Shown here: piece by piece, positions 25,502 through 34,764 of the stretch | Position numbering within the stretch: the first letter of the stretch is position 1 | How the letters are laid out: every line of letters starts with the position of its first letter | Source: Allostella sp. ATCC 35155 | GTDB lineage: Bacteria; Pseudomonadota; Alphaproteobacteria; ATCC43930; Allostellaceae | Reading direction: 5' to 3' | Assembly (NCBI GenBank): GCA_006738865.1 | Contig: AP019701.1 | Span: 2,724,001-2,788,000 of the forward strand | DNA: 64,000 nt | The notes under the pieces: model-generated | Database searches by the model: none | What the model saw: the letters and a program-made list of their open reading frames with translations, nothing else | What the model was told of the DNA's origin: nothing | Program-made: the position numbers and the translations under genes

Positions 25502-26458
25502 ATGGCCATCGCCGAAGACTACCCGATCGAAATCGAGCCGGTGGACATCGCGCCCTACCGGCAGGGCAATACGGGCATCGACTATGCCTGGACCTTCGAC
25601 AGCGGACGTCCCGGTCCGCATGTCATGGTCAACGCCGTGATCCACGGCAACGAGCTCTGCGGGGCCGTCGCCGTCGACTTCCTCTTCCGCGAGAAGGTGC
25701 GACCCAAGACCGGCAAGCTCACGCTCGTCTTCTGCAACGTCGCCGCCTACCTCTCCTTCGATCCGGCGCGTCCGTCGGCATCGCGCTATGTCGACGAGGA
25801 CATGAACCGCGTCTGGACCGCCGACGTGCTGGACGGGCCGCGGCAATCGACCGAGCTTGCCCGCGCCCGCGAGTTGCGGCCGCTGATCGACACGGTCGAC
25901 CAGTTGCTCGACCTGCATTCGATGCAGCACGCGACCGCCCCGCTGTCGCTCGCCGGGCTGACGCGCCAGGGGCTGGCACTGGCCCGCGCGGTCGGCGTGC
26001 CCGAACTGGTCGTCTGCGACGAAGGCCACAAGGCCGGCCGGCGGCTGCGCGACTATGGCGACTTCGGCATCGACGGCCACGGCCGCGCCGCGCTGCTGGT
26101 CGAGTGCGGCCAGCATTGGGAGCGTTCCTCGGTCGACGTCGCCATGGCCTCGACGCTGCGCTTCCTCCGCCTGTTCGATATCGTCGACGACGCCTTCCTG
26201 GCACGGCACCTGCCGGCGGCACCGCCGCAGCCGCAGGAGATCGTCCGGGTGACCGAGGCGGTCACGATCGTGAGCGACCGCTTCGAGTTCGCGCAACCCT
26301 TCATCGGGCTGGAAGTGCTGGAGAAGGCCGGCACGCCGATTGCGAAGGACGGGGACCGCGCCATCGTCAGTCCCTATGACCGCTGCATCCTGATCATGCC
26401 ATCCCGCCGCCTCAGCAAGGGCAACACTGCCGTTCGCCTCGGCCGGTTCGTCGGCTGA
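25502..26458 (+). CDS. succinylglutamate desuccinylase/aspartoacylase family protein
   Basis: A 318-residue zinc hydrolase of the AstE/AspA family, which deacylates N-acyl amino acids. The zinc motif HGNE is at 48-51, the substrate-binding MNR at 101-103, and the third zinc ligand His139 is in DLHS. VECGQHW, the catalytic-Glu region, comes later. A C-terminal beta domain (about 245-318) is present. It follows the ArgE-type gene and precedes the AbrB-type membrane protein by 5 bp, so all three are likely one operon. The acyl group and amino acid are unknown. Confidence 0.87.
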   Translation: MAIAEDYPIEIEPVDIAPYRQGNTGIDYAWTFDSGRPGPHVMVNAVIHGNELCGAVAVDFLFREKVRPKTGKLTLVFCNVAAYLSFDPARPSASRYVDEDMNRVWTADVLDGPRQSTELARARELRPLIDTVDQLLDLHSMQHATAPLSLAGLTRQGLALARAVGVPELVVCDEGHKAGRRLRDYGDFGIDGHGRAALLVECGQHWERSSVDVAMASTLRFLRLFDIVDDAFLARHLPAAPPQPQEIVRVTEAVTIVSDRFEFAQPFIGLEVLEKAGTPIAKDGDRAIVSPYDRCILIMPSRRLSKGNTAVRLGRFVG

Positions 26459-26463
26459 CGCCG

Positions 26464-27570
26464 GTGGCGCCGCGATCGCCCCGGCATCGCCCCCCTTCCC
26501 CACCGGCCGGGCACGTCTTCCGGGCGCTGGCGATCGGCTGCGGCGGCGGCGCCGTCTTCTGGCTGCTCGCCATGCCGCTGCCCTGGATGCTGGGCGCAAT
26601 GACGGCCTGCATCGCCGCCTCCGTCGGCGGCGTGCGCATCGGGATGCCCCGCTGGCTGCGGTCGAGCATGGTGGTCGTGCTGGGCGTCATGCTCGGCAGT
26701 TCCTTTACGCCGGAACTCTTCCAAAGCATCGGCCGCTGGGGGCTGACGCTGTGCGGCCTCGTCGCCTATGTGGCGATCGCCGGCGGCGTCACCTTCCTCT
26801 ATTTCCGCCACGTCGCGGGGTATGGACCGATCACCTCGTTCTTCACCCCGATGCCCGGCGGCCTCAACGAGATGGTCCTGGTCGGCGGCGCGATGGGCGG
26901 CGACGCCCGCCTGATCGGCCTGACCCATGGCGCCCGCGTGATGCTGGTCGTCTTCGTCCTGGTGTTCGGCTTCCGCTTCTTCGGCGACTACCACCCAAGC
27001 GGCGGCGCCGGCGCCGGGCAGTCGATCCTGCACTTCCCCCTCGCCGACCTCGCCATCCTCGCCGGCTGCGGTGTCGTCGGCGCGGCCGTCGCGGTATGGC
27101 TGCGGCTGCCGGCAGCGCCGCTGATGGGGGCGATGATCGTCAGCGGCATCGTCCACATGGCCGGCATCACGGCGAGCCGCCCACCGGCGGAACTCGTGGC
27201 GGCGGCCCAGGTCGGGATCGGGAGCGCGGTCGGATCACGGTTCGCCGGCGTCAAGCTGGCGACCATCGGGCGCACGGTCATGCATGCCGCCGCCGGCACC
27301 GTCATCACGCTGGGCGCCGCCTTCGCCAGCGCTTCGGCCCTGCACGGACTGACGGGCATCTCGACCGCGGCGCTGCTGCTGGCCTATGCGCCGGGCGGCC
27401 TGCCCGAGATGAGCCTCGTCGCACTGGCGCTCGGCATCGACGCGGCGTTCGTCGCCGCCCACCACCTCGCCCGCGTTCTCATCATCATCGGCCTCGCACC
27501 GCCCTTCTTCCGCACGGTCGGTGGCGGCCGACGCCTGCCGTCGGAACGCCCACCCGACGCCGCGGACTGA
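26464..27570 (+). CDS. AbrB family membrane protein
   Basis: A 368-residue integral membrane protein of the AbrB/ammonia monooxygenase-like family (PF05145 type), with about ten helices in two repeats. Each repeat carries a proline-glycine core: TPMPGGLNEMVLVG in the first and YAPGGLPEMSLVALALG in the second. Function is not proven; members are putative transporters and are unrelated to the AbrB transcription factor. The start is a GTG at 26464, 5 bp after the previous stop, with no good ribosome site, so translation may depend on coupling. Confidence 0.85.
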   Translation: MAPRSPRHRPPSPPAGHVFRALAIGCGGGAVFWLLAMPLPWMLGAMTACIAASVGGVRIGMPRWLRSSMVVVLGVMLGSSFTPELFQSIGRWGLTLCGLVAYVAIAGGVTFLYFRHVAGYGPITSFFTPMPGGLNEMVLVGGAMGGDARLIGLTHGARVMLVVFVLVFGFRFFGDYHPSGGAGAGQSILHFPLADLAILAGCGVVGAAVAVWLRLPAAPLMGAMIVSGIVHMAGITASRPPAELVAAAQVGIGSAVGSRFAGVKLATIGRTVMHAAAGTVITLGAAFASASALHGLTGISTAALLLAYAPGGLPEMSLVALALGIDAAFVAAHHLARVLIIIGLAPPFFRTVGGGRRLPSERPPDAAD

Positions 27571-27574
27571 AGGC

Positions 27575-28966
27575 TCAGGCGGCCTGCCGGCCGTCCTCGC
27601 TGCCGGCAAGACGGGTGACGAAGGATTCGCACCAGCTCTGGATGGTGTGCTCGCGCAGTTCGGCCATCATCTTGTTCCAGCGCGCCTGCCGTTCGGCGAG
27701 CGGCATGGTCAGCGCCATGTGGACGGCGTCCGCCATCTCCTCGACATCGAACGGGTTGACGATGAGGGCCTGACGCAACGCGTGCGAGGCCCCGGCGAAG
27801 CGCGAGAGGACCAGGACGCCCGGATCGTCGGGGTTCTGCGCGGCGACATACTCCTTGGCGACCAGGTTCATGCCGTCGCGGAGCGGCGTGACCAGCCCCA
27901 CCGCCGCCTCGCGGAAGAAGCCGGCGAGCGACTGGCGGGGGAACGCCTTGTTGAGATAGCGCACGGGCGACCAGTCGAACTCGCCGAACTGGCCGTTGAT
28001 GCGCCCGACCCATCCCTCGATGTCGCGCCGCAGGGCCTGATACTCCTCGACCTCGCCGCGGGAGATCGGCGCGATCTGCATGTAGGTGACGGCGCCGCGA
28101 TGCTCGGGGCGGCTCTCCAGCAGCGTCTGGAAGGCCTCCATCCGCTGCGGAATCCCCTTGGAGTAGTCGAGCCGGTCGACGCCGATGACGAACCGGCGGC
28201 TGCCCATGCTTTCGCGCAGCCGCAGCGTCTGCGGGCTGGACACGCCGGTCTCGGCCAACTCGACGAACGCCTGGGTGTCGATGCCGATCGGAAAGGCACC
28301 GACCTCGCCGCGCCGCTCGCCCGCCGCGAAGCTGCCGTCGGGATCGACCCGGCCGACATCCTCGCGTTCGAGGTAGCTCGCGAACGCCCGCACGTCGTCC
28401 TCGGTCTGGAAGCCGACGAGATCGTAGCAGCAGAGATCCTGGATGAGGCGCCGATGCCGCGGCAAGGCGGTGAGCACCTCCGGCGCCGGCAGCGGAATAT
28501 GGAGGAAGAAGCCGATCCGGTTCTTGACCCCGAGGTCGCGCAACGCCGCCGCCAGGGGAAAGAAGTGATAGTCGTGGACCCAGATCAGGTCGTCGGGCCG
28601 CAGCAGCGGCGCCAGGCGGCTGGCGAAGAGGTGATTGACCCGCAGATAGCCCTCGTACGCACTGCGGCTGAACTCCACCAGACCGAGCCGGTAGTGGCAC
28701 AGCGGCCAGAGCGTTCCGTTGGCATAGTGCAGATAGAAGTCGTCATGGTCGGGGCGGGTCAGCGGGATGGTGGCGAAGACGATATTGCCGGCCTCCTGGA
28801 TCCGCGGGGCCGGCGGATCCTCCGCGGCGATGTCCCCGCTCCAGCCGAACCATACGCCACCGCTGCGGGCCAGCGCCTCGCGCAGCGCAACCGCCAGCCC
28901 GCCGGCGCGGGCTCCGCGATCGCGTGGCGCGGCGGTACGATTCGAGACGACTACGAGCCGCGCCAA
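27575..28966 (-). CDS. otsA: trehalose-6-phosphate synthase
   Basis: A 463-residue GT20 enzyme making trehalose 6-phosphate from UDP-glucose and Glc-6-P. Visible are the N-terminal VVVSNR, the GGL loop, WVHDYHFF, GVDRLDYSKGIPQR and the C-terminal TPLRDGMNLVAKEY sugar-nucleotide site. No ATG is available at the N-terminus: a TTG at 28966 follows GGGAGGAGG at normal spacing and gives the right length. The gene overlaps the end of the GH15 gene by 16 bp in another frame. With otsB upstream it forms the osmoprotectant operon otsB-GH15-otsA. Confidence 0.93.
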   Translation of the reverse strand: MARLVVVSNRTAAPRDRGARAGGLAVALREALARSGGVWFGWSGDIAAEDPPAPRIQEAGNIVFATIPLTRPDHDDFYLHYANGTLWPLCHYRLGLVEFSRSAYEGYLRVNHLFASRLAPLLRPDDLIWVHDYHFFPLAAALRDLGVKNRIGFFLHIPLPAPEVLTALPRHRRLIQDLCCYDLVGFQTEDDVRAFASYLEREDVGRVDPDGSFAAGERRGEVGAFPIGIDTQAFVELAETGVSSPQTLRLRESMGSRRFVIGVDRLDYSKGIPQRMEAFQTLLESRPEHRGAVTYMQIAPISRGEVEEYQALRRDIEGWVGRINGQFGEFDWSPVRYLNKAFPRQSLAGFFREAAVGLVTPLRDGMNLVAKEYVAAQNPDDPGVLVLSRFAGASHALRQALIVNPFDVEEMADAVHMALTMPLAERQARWNKMMAELREHTIQSWCESFVTRLAGSEDGRQAA

Positions 28967-30762
28967 AACGCCTCCTCCCAGCTCTTCGACAGCCGCATTG
29001 CCGATATGATCAGCCCGACCATGGAGTAGGTCTGGGGAAAGTTCCCCCACAATTCGCCGCGCGAGGGATCGAGGTCTTCCGACAGCAGCCCGTGATGGGT
29101 GCGGCACGACAGCACCTGCTCGAAGAGCGCGCGCGCCTCCTCCTTCCGTCCCACCGCGACCAGCGCGTCGATGTACCAGAAGGTGCAGACGGTGAACGAG
29201 GTCTCGGGCAGCCCGAAATCGTCCGGCGCCGCATAGCGCATCAGGTGGGCGCCCCGGCGCAGCCGCTTCTCGATCATCGCGAGCGTTCCGAGGAACCGCG
29301 GGTCGTCTGCCGAGACGAGCCCGATCTCCTGCATCAGCAGCAGGCTGGCATCGACCTCGGTGCTGCCCTGGGCGTCGACGAAGGTGCCGAGTTCCTCGTT
29401 CCAGGCCTCCTCCAGCAGGCGCTCGCGGATCCCGTCGGCGATGTCTCGCCATTCCTTTGCGGATTCGCGCTCGCCGAGGACGCCCGCGATCTTCGCGAGC
29501 CGGTCGCAGGCGGCCCAGCACATCGCCGTCGAATGCGTATGGACCCGCATCCGGCCGCGGAACTCCCACAGCCCGGCATCGGGCTCGAAGGCCACGGCGG
29601 CCGCCTTGCGGCCCAGCCGCTCGAGCCGATGGAAGAGGTCGATGTCCCCCCGGTGCGGCAGGCGCTCGTCGAAGAACATCTGCGCCGCAGCCAGGATGAT
29701 GCTGCCGTAGCTGTCGTTCTGGACCTGGACCTGGGCGAGGTTGCCGACCCGCACCGGCCCCATGCCGCGATAGCCGCGCAGCGTCGGCACCGTGCGCTCG
29801 TCCAGCGGCAGCGACGGCAGCAGGCCGTAGACCGGCTTCAGCACGCCCGACGTCTCGGTCTGCGCAACCGTCGTGATGTAGCGGAGGAAGTCCTCCATGG
29901 TCAGGGTGGCGCCCAGCCGGTTCAGCGCGTGCACGACGAAATAGGCGTCGCGCAGCCAGCAATAGCGATAGTCCCAGGTCCGCGGCGTCCCCGGAGCCTC
30001 CGGCACCGAGGTCGTCAGCGCCGCCATGATCGCGCCGGTTTCCTCGAAGGCGCAGAGCTTCAGCGTGATCGCGGCCCGGATGACCGCCTGCTGCCATTCG
30101 AAGGGCACCGACAGATAGCGCTGCCAGTCGATCCAGTATTCCCGTGTACGCTCCAGGAAATCGATCCCGAGCCGCGGCACGGAGCCGCCGAAGGTCTCGT
30201 CGGCGCCCAGGATCAGGGTCACCGCCTGGGTCAGGGCGAAGGGCTGTTCGGAGACGATATGGGCGATCGGCGCGTCCGTCGTCAGTCGCAGCACCGGCGA
30301 GGTCGCCGCCGGATCCTCCGCGAGGTAGCGGATATGGTTGCTGCCGATCGTCTGTACCGCGTGCGCCGCGCCATAGTTGAACCGCGGACGGATGCGGACC
30401 GTGACCAGCGGCACGCCCGACACCGGCTCCAGCCGGCGGATGATCATGGGCGGCCGGAACAGGCGGTCGAACTGCTTGAACCGCGGCGCGTAGTCGACGA
30501 TCCGCAAGGCCGAGCCATTGCCGTCGGTCAGGATCGTCTCCAGCACGGCCGTGTTGCCGAGATAGCGCTGCGTGGCGTCGGCGCATCCCTCCAGGTCGAT
30601 GCGGTAGCTGCCGTCGAACTTCTCGTCGCCGTCGAGCAGCGAGCAGAAGACCGGATCGCCATCGAGCCGCGGGTAGCACATCCAAACGATGCGGCCGACG
30701 CGGTCGACCAGTGCCGCCACCACCGAGTTGCCGATGACACCGAGATCGAGGCTGGAAGTCAT
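28951..30762 (-). CDS. GH15 glycoside hydrolase (glucoamylase/trehalase type)
   Basis: A 603-residue glycoside hydrolase family 15 protein. An N-terminal beta domain begins DLGVIGNSVVAALVD, typical of the bacterial GH15 group. It is followed by an (alpha/alpha)6 barrel with TWDYRYCWLRDAYF, the signature segment near the first catalytic Glu, and later GLLSEDLDP with the second Glu. Relatives hydrolyse alpha-glucans or trehalose. The ATG at 30762 overlaps the otsB stop (ATGA). Its place between otsB and otsA points to trehalose or glucan turnover; which substrate is unresolved. No signal peptide. Confidence 0.9.
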   Translation of the reverse strand: MTSSLDLGVIGNSVVAALVDRVGRIVWMCYPRLDGDPVFCSLLDGDEKFDGSYRIDLEGCADATQRYLGNTAVLETILTDGNGSALRIVDYAPRFKQFDRLFRPPMIIRRLEPVSGVPLVTVRIRPRFNYGAAHAVQTIGSNHIRYLAEDPAATSPVLRLTTDAPIAHIVSEQPFALTQAVTLILGADETFGGSVPRLGIDFLERTREYWIDWQRYLSVPFEWQQAVIRAAITLKLCAFEETGAIMAALTTSVPEAPGTPRTWDYRYCWLRDAYFVVHALNRLGATLTMEDFLRYITTVAQTETSGVLKPVYGLLPSLPLDERTVPTLRGYRGMGPVRVGNLAQVQVQNDSYGSIILAAAQMFFDERLPHRGDIDLFHRLERLGRKAAAVAFEPDAGLWEFRGRMRVHTHSTAMCWAACDRLAKIAGVLGERESAKEWRDIADGIRERLLEEAWNEELGTFVDAQGSTEVDASLLLMQEIGLVSADDPRFLGTLAMIEKRLRRGAHLMRYAAPDDFGLPETSFTVCTFWYIDALVAVGRKEEARALFEQVLSCRTHHGLLSEDLDPSRGELWGNFPQTYSMVGLIISAMRLSKSWEEAFWRGS

Positions 30763-31553
30763 GTGAGTCGCATTCCGCTGGCCGTCCCCTCCGGATTCTC
30801 TTCGGCCAGCTGCGCCAGCCACCTGCGCACCGCCGCCGCGCCGCTGAAGGCGGGTTCCCGGTCGAGCGCCGGGTTGACGCCCACCACCATCGCAAGCCCG
30901 CCCACCGTCTCCACGGCCCGGAAGCCGTCCTCGTCCGTCACATCGTCTCCCACGAAGATGGGTCGACGCCCGCTAAACGGCGGAACGGCCATGAAGGTGC
31001 CGACGGCCGATCCTTTCGTGTGACGACAGTCGCGCAGCTCGCGCACCATCTTGCCTTCCAGCAACTCGATGCTACCCCCGGTCGCTTCGACCATGGCCCG
31101 CAGCGCGCGTGTCAGCGGCACTTCGGCTTCCGGCTCCCGGCGGAAATGGACGGCGATCGCCGCCCCCTTCTCCTCGACCTCGACCCCGGGCCAGACGGCG
31201 GCGATGGCGCGGACTTCGGGAATGAGCGCCGGCAGGACGGGATCGACGCGATGGCTGCGGACCGGTTCATCCGCGGCCAAGCGCTGCTCGGCTCCGTGCT
31301 GGCCGGCCGCCGGCAGGACCAGGGGTGCGAACAGCCGGTCGAGTTCGGCGATCGGTCGGCCGCTGACCAGCGCCAGCGCGCCGCCGAGCATGCCGAACAG
31401 CTCCGACAGGGCCGGAACCAGCCCGCTCGGCACCTTCACCGCCTGCGGCTCGTCCGCGATGTCCAGAAGCGTTCCGTCGACGTCGAGAAAGAGTGCCCAC
31501 GAGGGGTCGAGCACCCTCGGCGGCTCCTGCCAACCGCCATCCTGCACGTTCAT
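30759..31553 (-). CDS. otsB: trehalose-6-phosphate phosphatase
   Basis: A 264-residue HAD-superfamily phosphatase producing trehalose from trehalose 6-phosphate. Motif I FLDVDGTLLD gives Asp24 and Asp26. Motif II is ALVSGRP. The C-terminal motif FVGDDVTDEDGF binds Mg. The length matches OtsB. Start choice is uncertain: the ATG at 31553 has GGAGG only 1 nt away, while a TTG at 31574 would add seven residues but has a poor ribosome site. It leads the otsB-GH15-otsA operon; the SDR gene ends 54 bp upstream on the same strand. Confidence 0.92.
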   Translation of the reverse strand: MNVQDGGWQEPPRVLDPSWALFLDVDGTLLDIADEPQAVKVPSGLVPALSELFGMLGGALALVSGRPIAELDRLFAPLVLPAAGQHGAEQRLAADEPVRSHRVDPVLPALIPEVRAIAAVWPGVEVEEKGAAIAVHFRREPEAEVPLTRALRAMVEATGGSIELLEGKMVRELRDCRHTKGSAVGTFMAVPPFSGRRPIFVGDDVTDEDGFRAVETVGGLAMVVGVNPALDREPAFSGAAAVRRWLAQLAEENPEGTASGMRLT

Positions 31554-31607
31554 CCCTCCACCATGTCGCGCCAACCCGTCCGAAGTTCAACCCCCGCGCT
31601 GCACCGG

Positions 31608-32408
31608 TCAGGCACAACGCGCCGTCAGGCCGCCATCCACCACAAGCTCGTGCGCAGTGACGTACCGCGACTCGTCGGACGCCAGGAACAGCGCGGCATT
31701 GGCCACGTCCCAGGCGTCGCCCATGCGTCCCGTCGGGCACTGGCGATGGCGCTTCTCGATCATGGCCTCGATATCGCCGTCGGCGTAGGCGGCCGGCAGT
31801 CCGTGGCGGATCATCGGCGTATCCATGAGGCCGGGCAGGATGGAATTGCAGCGGACTCCCTTGGCCGCATGGGCCAGTGCGATCGCCTTGGTCATCATGC
31901 CGACCGCCCCCTTGGTCGCGTAGTAGGAGATGTAGTCGATACCGGTCCAGCGGATGCCGGCGATCGAGGCCGTGTTGATGATCGAGCCCGCCCCCTGGCG
32001 CTCCATCACCGGCAGGACGTGCTTGCAGACCAGGAAGACGCTCTTCTGGTTGACGCGTTCGACCCGATCCCAGTCCTCCTCCGACAGGTCGACCGCCCCG
32101 CCGACGACGGCGATCCCCACATTGTTGTGCAGGACGTCGATGCGTCCGAAGCGTTCCACGCACGCCGCCACCATGGCGCGCACTTCGGCATGTGAGGCGA
32201 CATCCGTGCGGTGCGCGACGGCCGTGCCGCCCTCGCCGGTGATGATCGCCGCCGTCTCCGCCGCCGCCGCCGCGTTGATGTCGACCGCGAAGACCGTGGC
32301 CCCCTCGCGCGCGAACAGCACCGCCGTCGCCTTGCCGTTGCCCCATCCCGGCCCCGAGGATCCCGCTCCGGTCACGATCGCGACCTTGCCTGCCAGCCTG
32401 CCCGCCAT
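31608..32408 (-). CDS. short-chain dehydrogenase/reductase
   Basis: A 266-residue classical SDR. The cofactor motif is the extended TGAGSSGPGWG (13-23), with NNVG at 95-98. Catalytic Ser148, Tyr162 and Lys166 (YYATK) are in place. Asp43 at the end of strand 2 favours NAD(H). The substrate is unknown. A strong AAGGGGAGGAGC precedes the ATG at 32408. It is divergent from the MmgE/PrpD gene with 107 bp between starts. Confidence 0.9.
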   Translation of the reverse strand: MAGRLAGKVAIVTGAGSSGPGWGNGKATAVLFAREGATVFAVDINAAAAAETAAIITGEGGTAVAHRTDVASHAEVRAMVAACVERFGRIDVLHNNVGIAVVGGAVDLSEEDWDRVERVNQKSVFLVCKHVLPVMERQGAGSIINTASIAGIRWTGIDYISYYATKGAVGMMTKAIALAHAAKGVRCNSILPGLMDTPMIRHGLPAAYADGDIEAMIEKRHRQCPTGRMGDAWDVANAALFLASDESRYVTAHELVVDGGLTARCA

Positions 32409-32515
32409 GCTCCTCCCCTTCCGGCTTCGCCGTTGCGTACCTGCGACGATACGGGACCGGGTTCGGCTGCGGAAAGGGGCTGTGGCGTCGCCGGGCCTTC
32501 TGCTAGCCATTCGCC

Positions 32516-34072
32516 ATGAACGACCCGATCGCCCATCACGTCCGCGTCCACCCTTCGGCCGACCTGCTGCCGCGGGAGGCCCAGCTCGCCTGGAAGATCG
32601 CGGAGGTCGCCAGCCGCCGGCCGCCGGTCGATCCCGACGTGGCGGCGATGGCCGCCTGCCGCGTCGTCGACAATGCGGCGGTCGCCCTGGCCGCGGTCAA
32701 CCGCGGGCCGGTCGCGGCGGCGCGCGCGATGGCGCTGGCCCATCCGCGGGCCGGCGGCGCCAGCCTGTTCGGCCTGTCCGCGGACGTCCGCGTCGACGCC
32801 GAATGGGCCGCCTGGGCCAACGCGACGGCGGTGCGCGAACTCGATTTCCACGACACCTTCCTGGCCGCCGACTATGCCCATCCCGGCGATTCGATCGCGC
32901 CCCTGCTGGCCGTCGCCGAGCAGACCGGGCGGGACGGCGCCGCGCTGACCCGCGCCATCGCCGTCGCCTACGAGGTTCATGTCGCGCTGGTGAAGGCGAT
33001 CTGCCTGCACCGGTTCAAGAAGGACCATGTCGCCCATCTCGCCCCCGCCACGGTCGCGGGTATCGGCGCCTTGCTCGACCTGCCGACGCCGGTCGTCTTC
33101 CAGGCCGTCAACCAGGCGGTCCATCTCGCCTTTTCGACGCGGCAGTCGCGCAAGGGCGAAATCAGCTCGTGGAAGGCTTTCGTCCCGGGCTTCTCCGGCA
33201 AGCTCGCCATCGAGGCGGTCGACCGGGCGATGCGCGGCGAGGCGGCGCCGAGCCCGATCTACGAGGGCGAGGATTCCGTCATCGCCTGGATGCTGGCGGG
33301 CCCCGGCGCCGAATACACCGTGCACCTGCCGCGGCCGGGCGATGCGCCGCGCGGCATCCTCGAAACCTACACCAAGGCCCACTCGGCGGAGTACCAGGCA
33401 CAGGCGCTGATCGATGCGGCGCGCGATCTCGGCGGCCGTGTCGACCTGTCGCGCGTGGCGGAGGTGGTGGTCCATACCAGCCACCACACGCACTACGTCA
33501 TCGGCACCGGCGCCAACGACCCGCAGAAGATGGACCCCGGCGCCAGCCGGGAGACGCTCGACCATTCCATCATGTACATCCTGGCGGTCGCCCTCGAGGA
33601 TCGCGCCTGGCACCACGAGCTGAGCTACGCGCCCGAACGCGCCCGCCGCCCCTCGACGGTCGCGCTGTGGCGGAAGATCCGGACGGTCGAGGATCCGGAA
33701 TGGACGCGGGCCTATCACGCGGCCGATCCCGGCCAGCGCGCCTTCGGCGGCCGCATCGAGATCCGCCTCGACGACGGGATGGTCGTCGAGGCCAGCCGGG
33801 CGGTGGCCGATGCCCATCCGAACGGCGCGGCCCCCTGGACCTGGTCCGACTATGTCATGAAGTTCGGCGCGCTGACCGAGGACTTGATCGCGCCCGTCGA
33901 AGCGCAGCGTTTCATTACCCTGGCAGAGCGGCTGCCGCGCCTCTCGGCGGTCGAGGTGCGCAGGCTCGGGCCGGTGCTGCCGGACGGCGCGGTCCGCACT
34001 CCGCAGTGCGGCCGCGGAATCTTCGACTGGCCTCGGCTGCCGGATAATCCGCCGGACCGGACGGAACAATAG
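32516..34072 (+). CDS. MmgE/PrpD family protein
   Basis: A 518-residue member of the MmgE/PrpD (2-methylcitrate dehydratase-like) family. An all-helical first domain contains VRELDFHDTFLAADYAHPGD, the region that carries the active-site acids and His in PrpD. A later alpha/beta lid contains VVVHTSHHTHYVIGTG and DHSIMYILAVAL. No other methylcitrate cycle gene is near, so the substrate may be another tricarboxylate or methyl-branched acid. Two in-frame Met are available only far downstream, so 32516 is kept despite a weak ribosome site. Confidence 0.88.
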   Translation: MNDPIAHHVRVHPSADLLPREAQLAWKIAEVASRRPPVDPDVAAMAACRVVDNAAVALAAVNRGPVAAARAMALAHPRAGGASLFGLSADVRVDAEWAAWANATAVRELDFHDTFLAADYAHPGDSIAPLLAVAEQTGRDGAALTRAIAVAYEVHVALVKAICLHRFKKDHVAHLAPATVAGIGALLDLPTPVVFQAVNQAVHLAFSTRQSRKGEISSWKAFVPGFSGKLAIEAVDRAMRGEAAPSPIYEGEDSVIAWMLAGPGAEYTVHLPRPGDAPRGILETYTKAHSAEYQAQALIDAARDLGGRVDLSRVAEVVVHTSHHTHYVIGTGANDPQKMDPGASRETLDHSIMYILAVALEDRAWHHELSYAPERARRPSTVALWRKIRTVEDPEWTRAYHAADPGQRAFGGRIEIRLDDGMVVEASRAVADAHPNGAAPWTWSDYVMKFGALTEDLIAPVEAQRFITLAERLPRLSAVEVRRLGPVLPDGAVRTPQCGRGIFDWPRLPDNPPDRTEQ

Positions 34073-34164
34073 CGGGACGACCCGGTTGTCTTTTCGAACG
34101 CTCCAAGAGACGCCCAATGGCATCTCGGGAGCTCCGAAGAACACGACAACCGAAAGGTTCGACC

Positions 34165-34701
34165 ATGAAGACGACGTTCCTGTCGGCCTCCGCGATCGCG
34201 CTCGCCCTGGCGGCTCCCTCGGCCTTTGCGACCCCGGCAGCGGCGCCGGACGGCGCGGCGAAGGCTGGTGCGATGCAGATGGCCCAGGCGACCACCACTC
34301 CGGCCCAGCCGACGCAGAGTCGCCCCGGCACCGCCGAGCAGGGCGGGCAGCGGACCGGCGATCCCGGCACACGCACCCCGCCGACCACCACCGGCACCGC
34401 TCCGCCGGCCACCCCGATGCCGAGCACTACGCCCTCGGCTGCCGCGCCGGTCGACCGCACCAAGGCGAACGAGACGACCGGGATGCGGACCGGCGACCCC
34501 GGCGCGAAGGCGCTGCCCGGCACGCCCGGCTCTGGGCCGCAGCCCGGAACCACGTCCGGAACTGCATCCGGCACGATGACGGACAAGGGGCCGACCCAGC
34601 CGCCGAAGCCGAAGGCGAGCAACAGCGGCGGCATGCGCACCGGCGACCCCGGCGTCCGTCAGCTGCAGCCGACCGAGCCCAAGACCGCCCCGCGCAGTTG
34701 A
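34165..34701 (+). CDS. small secreted Pro/Thr-rich protein with RTGDPG repeats
   Basis: A 178-residue protein with a clean signal peptide (to about FATPAA, residue 25). The mature part is low-complexity, rich in Pro, Thr, Gly and Ala, with no predicted fold. The hexapeptide RTGDPG occurs three times (about residues 73, 108 and 159), twice preceded by GM. I do not recognise a family. AAAGG lies 7 nt before the ATG at 34165. It is monocistronic and followed by a hairpin terminator. Confidence 0.72.
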   Translation: MKTTFLSASAIALALAAPSAFATPAAAPDGAAKAGAMQMAQATTTPAQPTQSRPGTAEQGGQRTGDPGTRTPPTTTGTAPPATPMPSTTPSAAAPVDRTKANETTGMRTGDPGAKALPGTPGSGPQPGTTSGTASGTMTDKGPTQPPKPKASNSGGMRTGDPGVRQLQPTEPKTAPRS

Positions 34702-34724
34702 TCCTCCGATAGTCGTGCGAAGCG

Positions 34725-34755
34725 AAGGCCGGCCTCCTCCGGGAGTGCCGGCCTT
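34725..34755. terminator. bidirectional hairpin terminator
   Basis: A perfect 9-bp inverted repeat (aaggccggc/gccggcctt) with a 13-nt loop lies between the convergent stops at 34701 and 34765. Its A-rich and T-rich ends could serve both strands, though no long T-run follows. Confidence 0.7.
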
Positions 34756-34764
34756 CCGTCGTTC

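Noticed and set aside
27575-30895. Apparent fusion protein reading through otsA into the upstream gene
   Set aside because: The upstream part is a wrong frame of the GH15 gene (Arg/Ala/Gly-rich). The otsA protein begins at the TTG near 28966.
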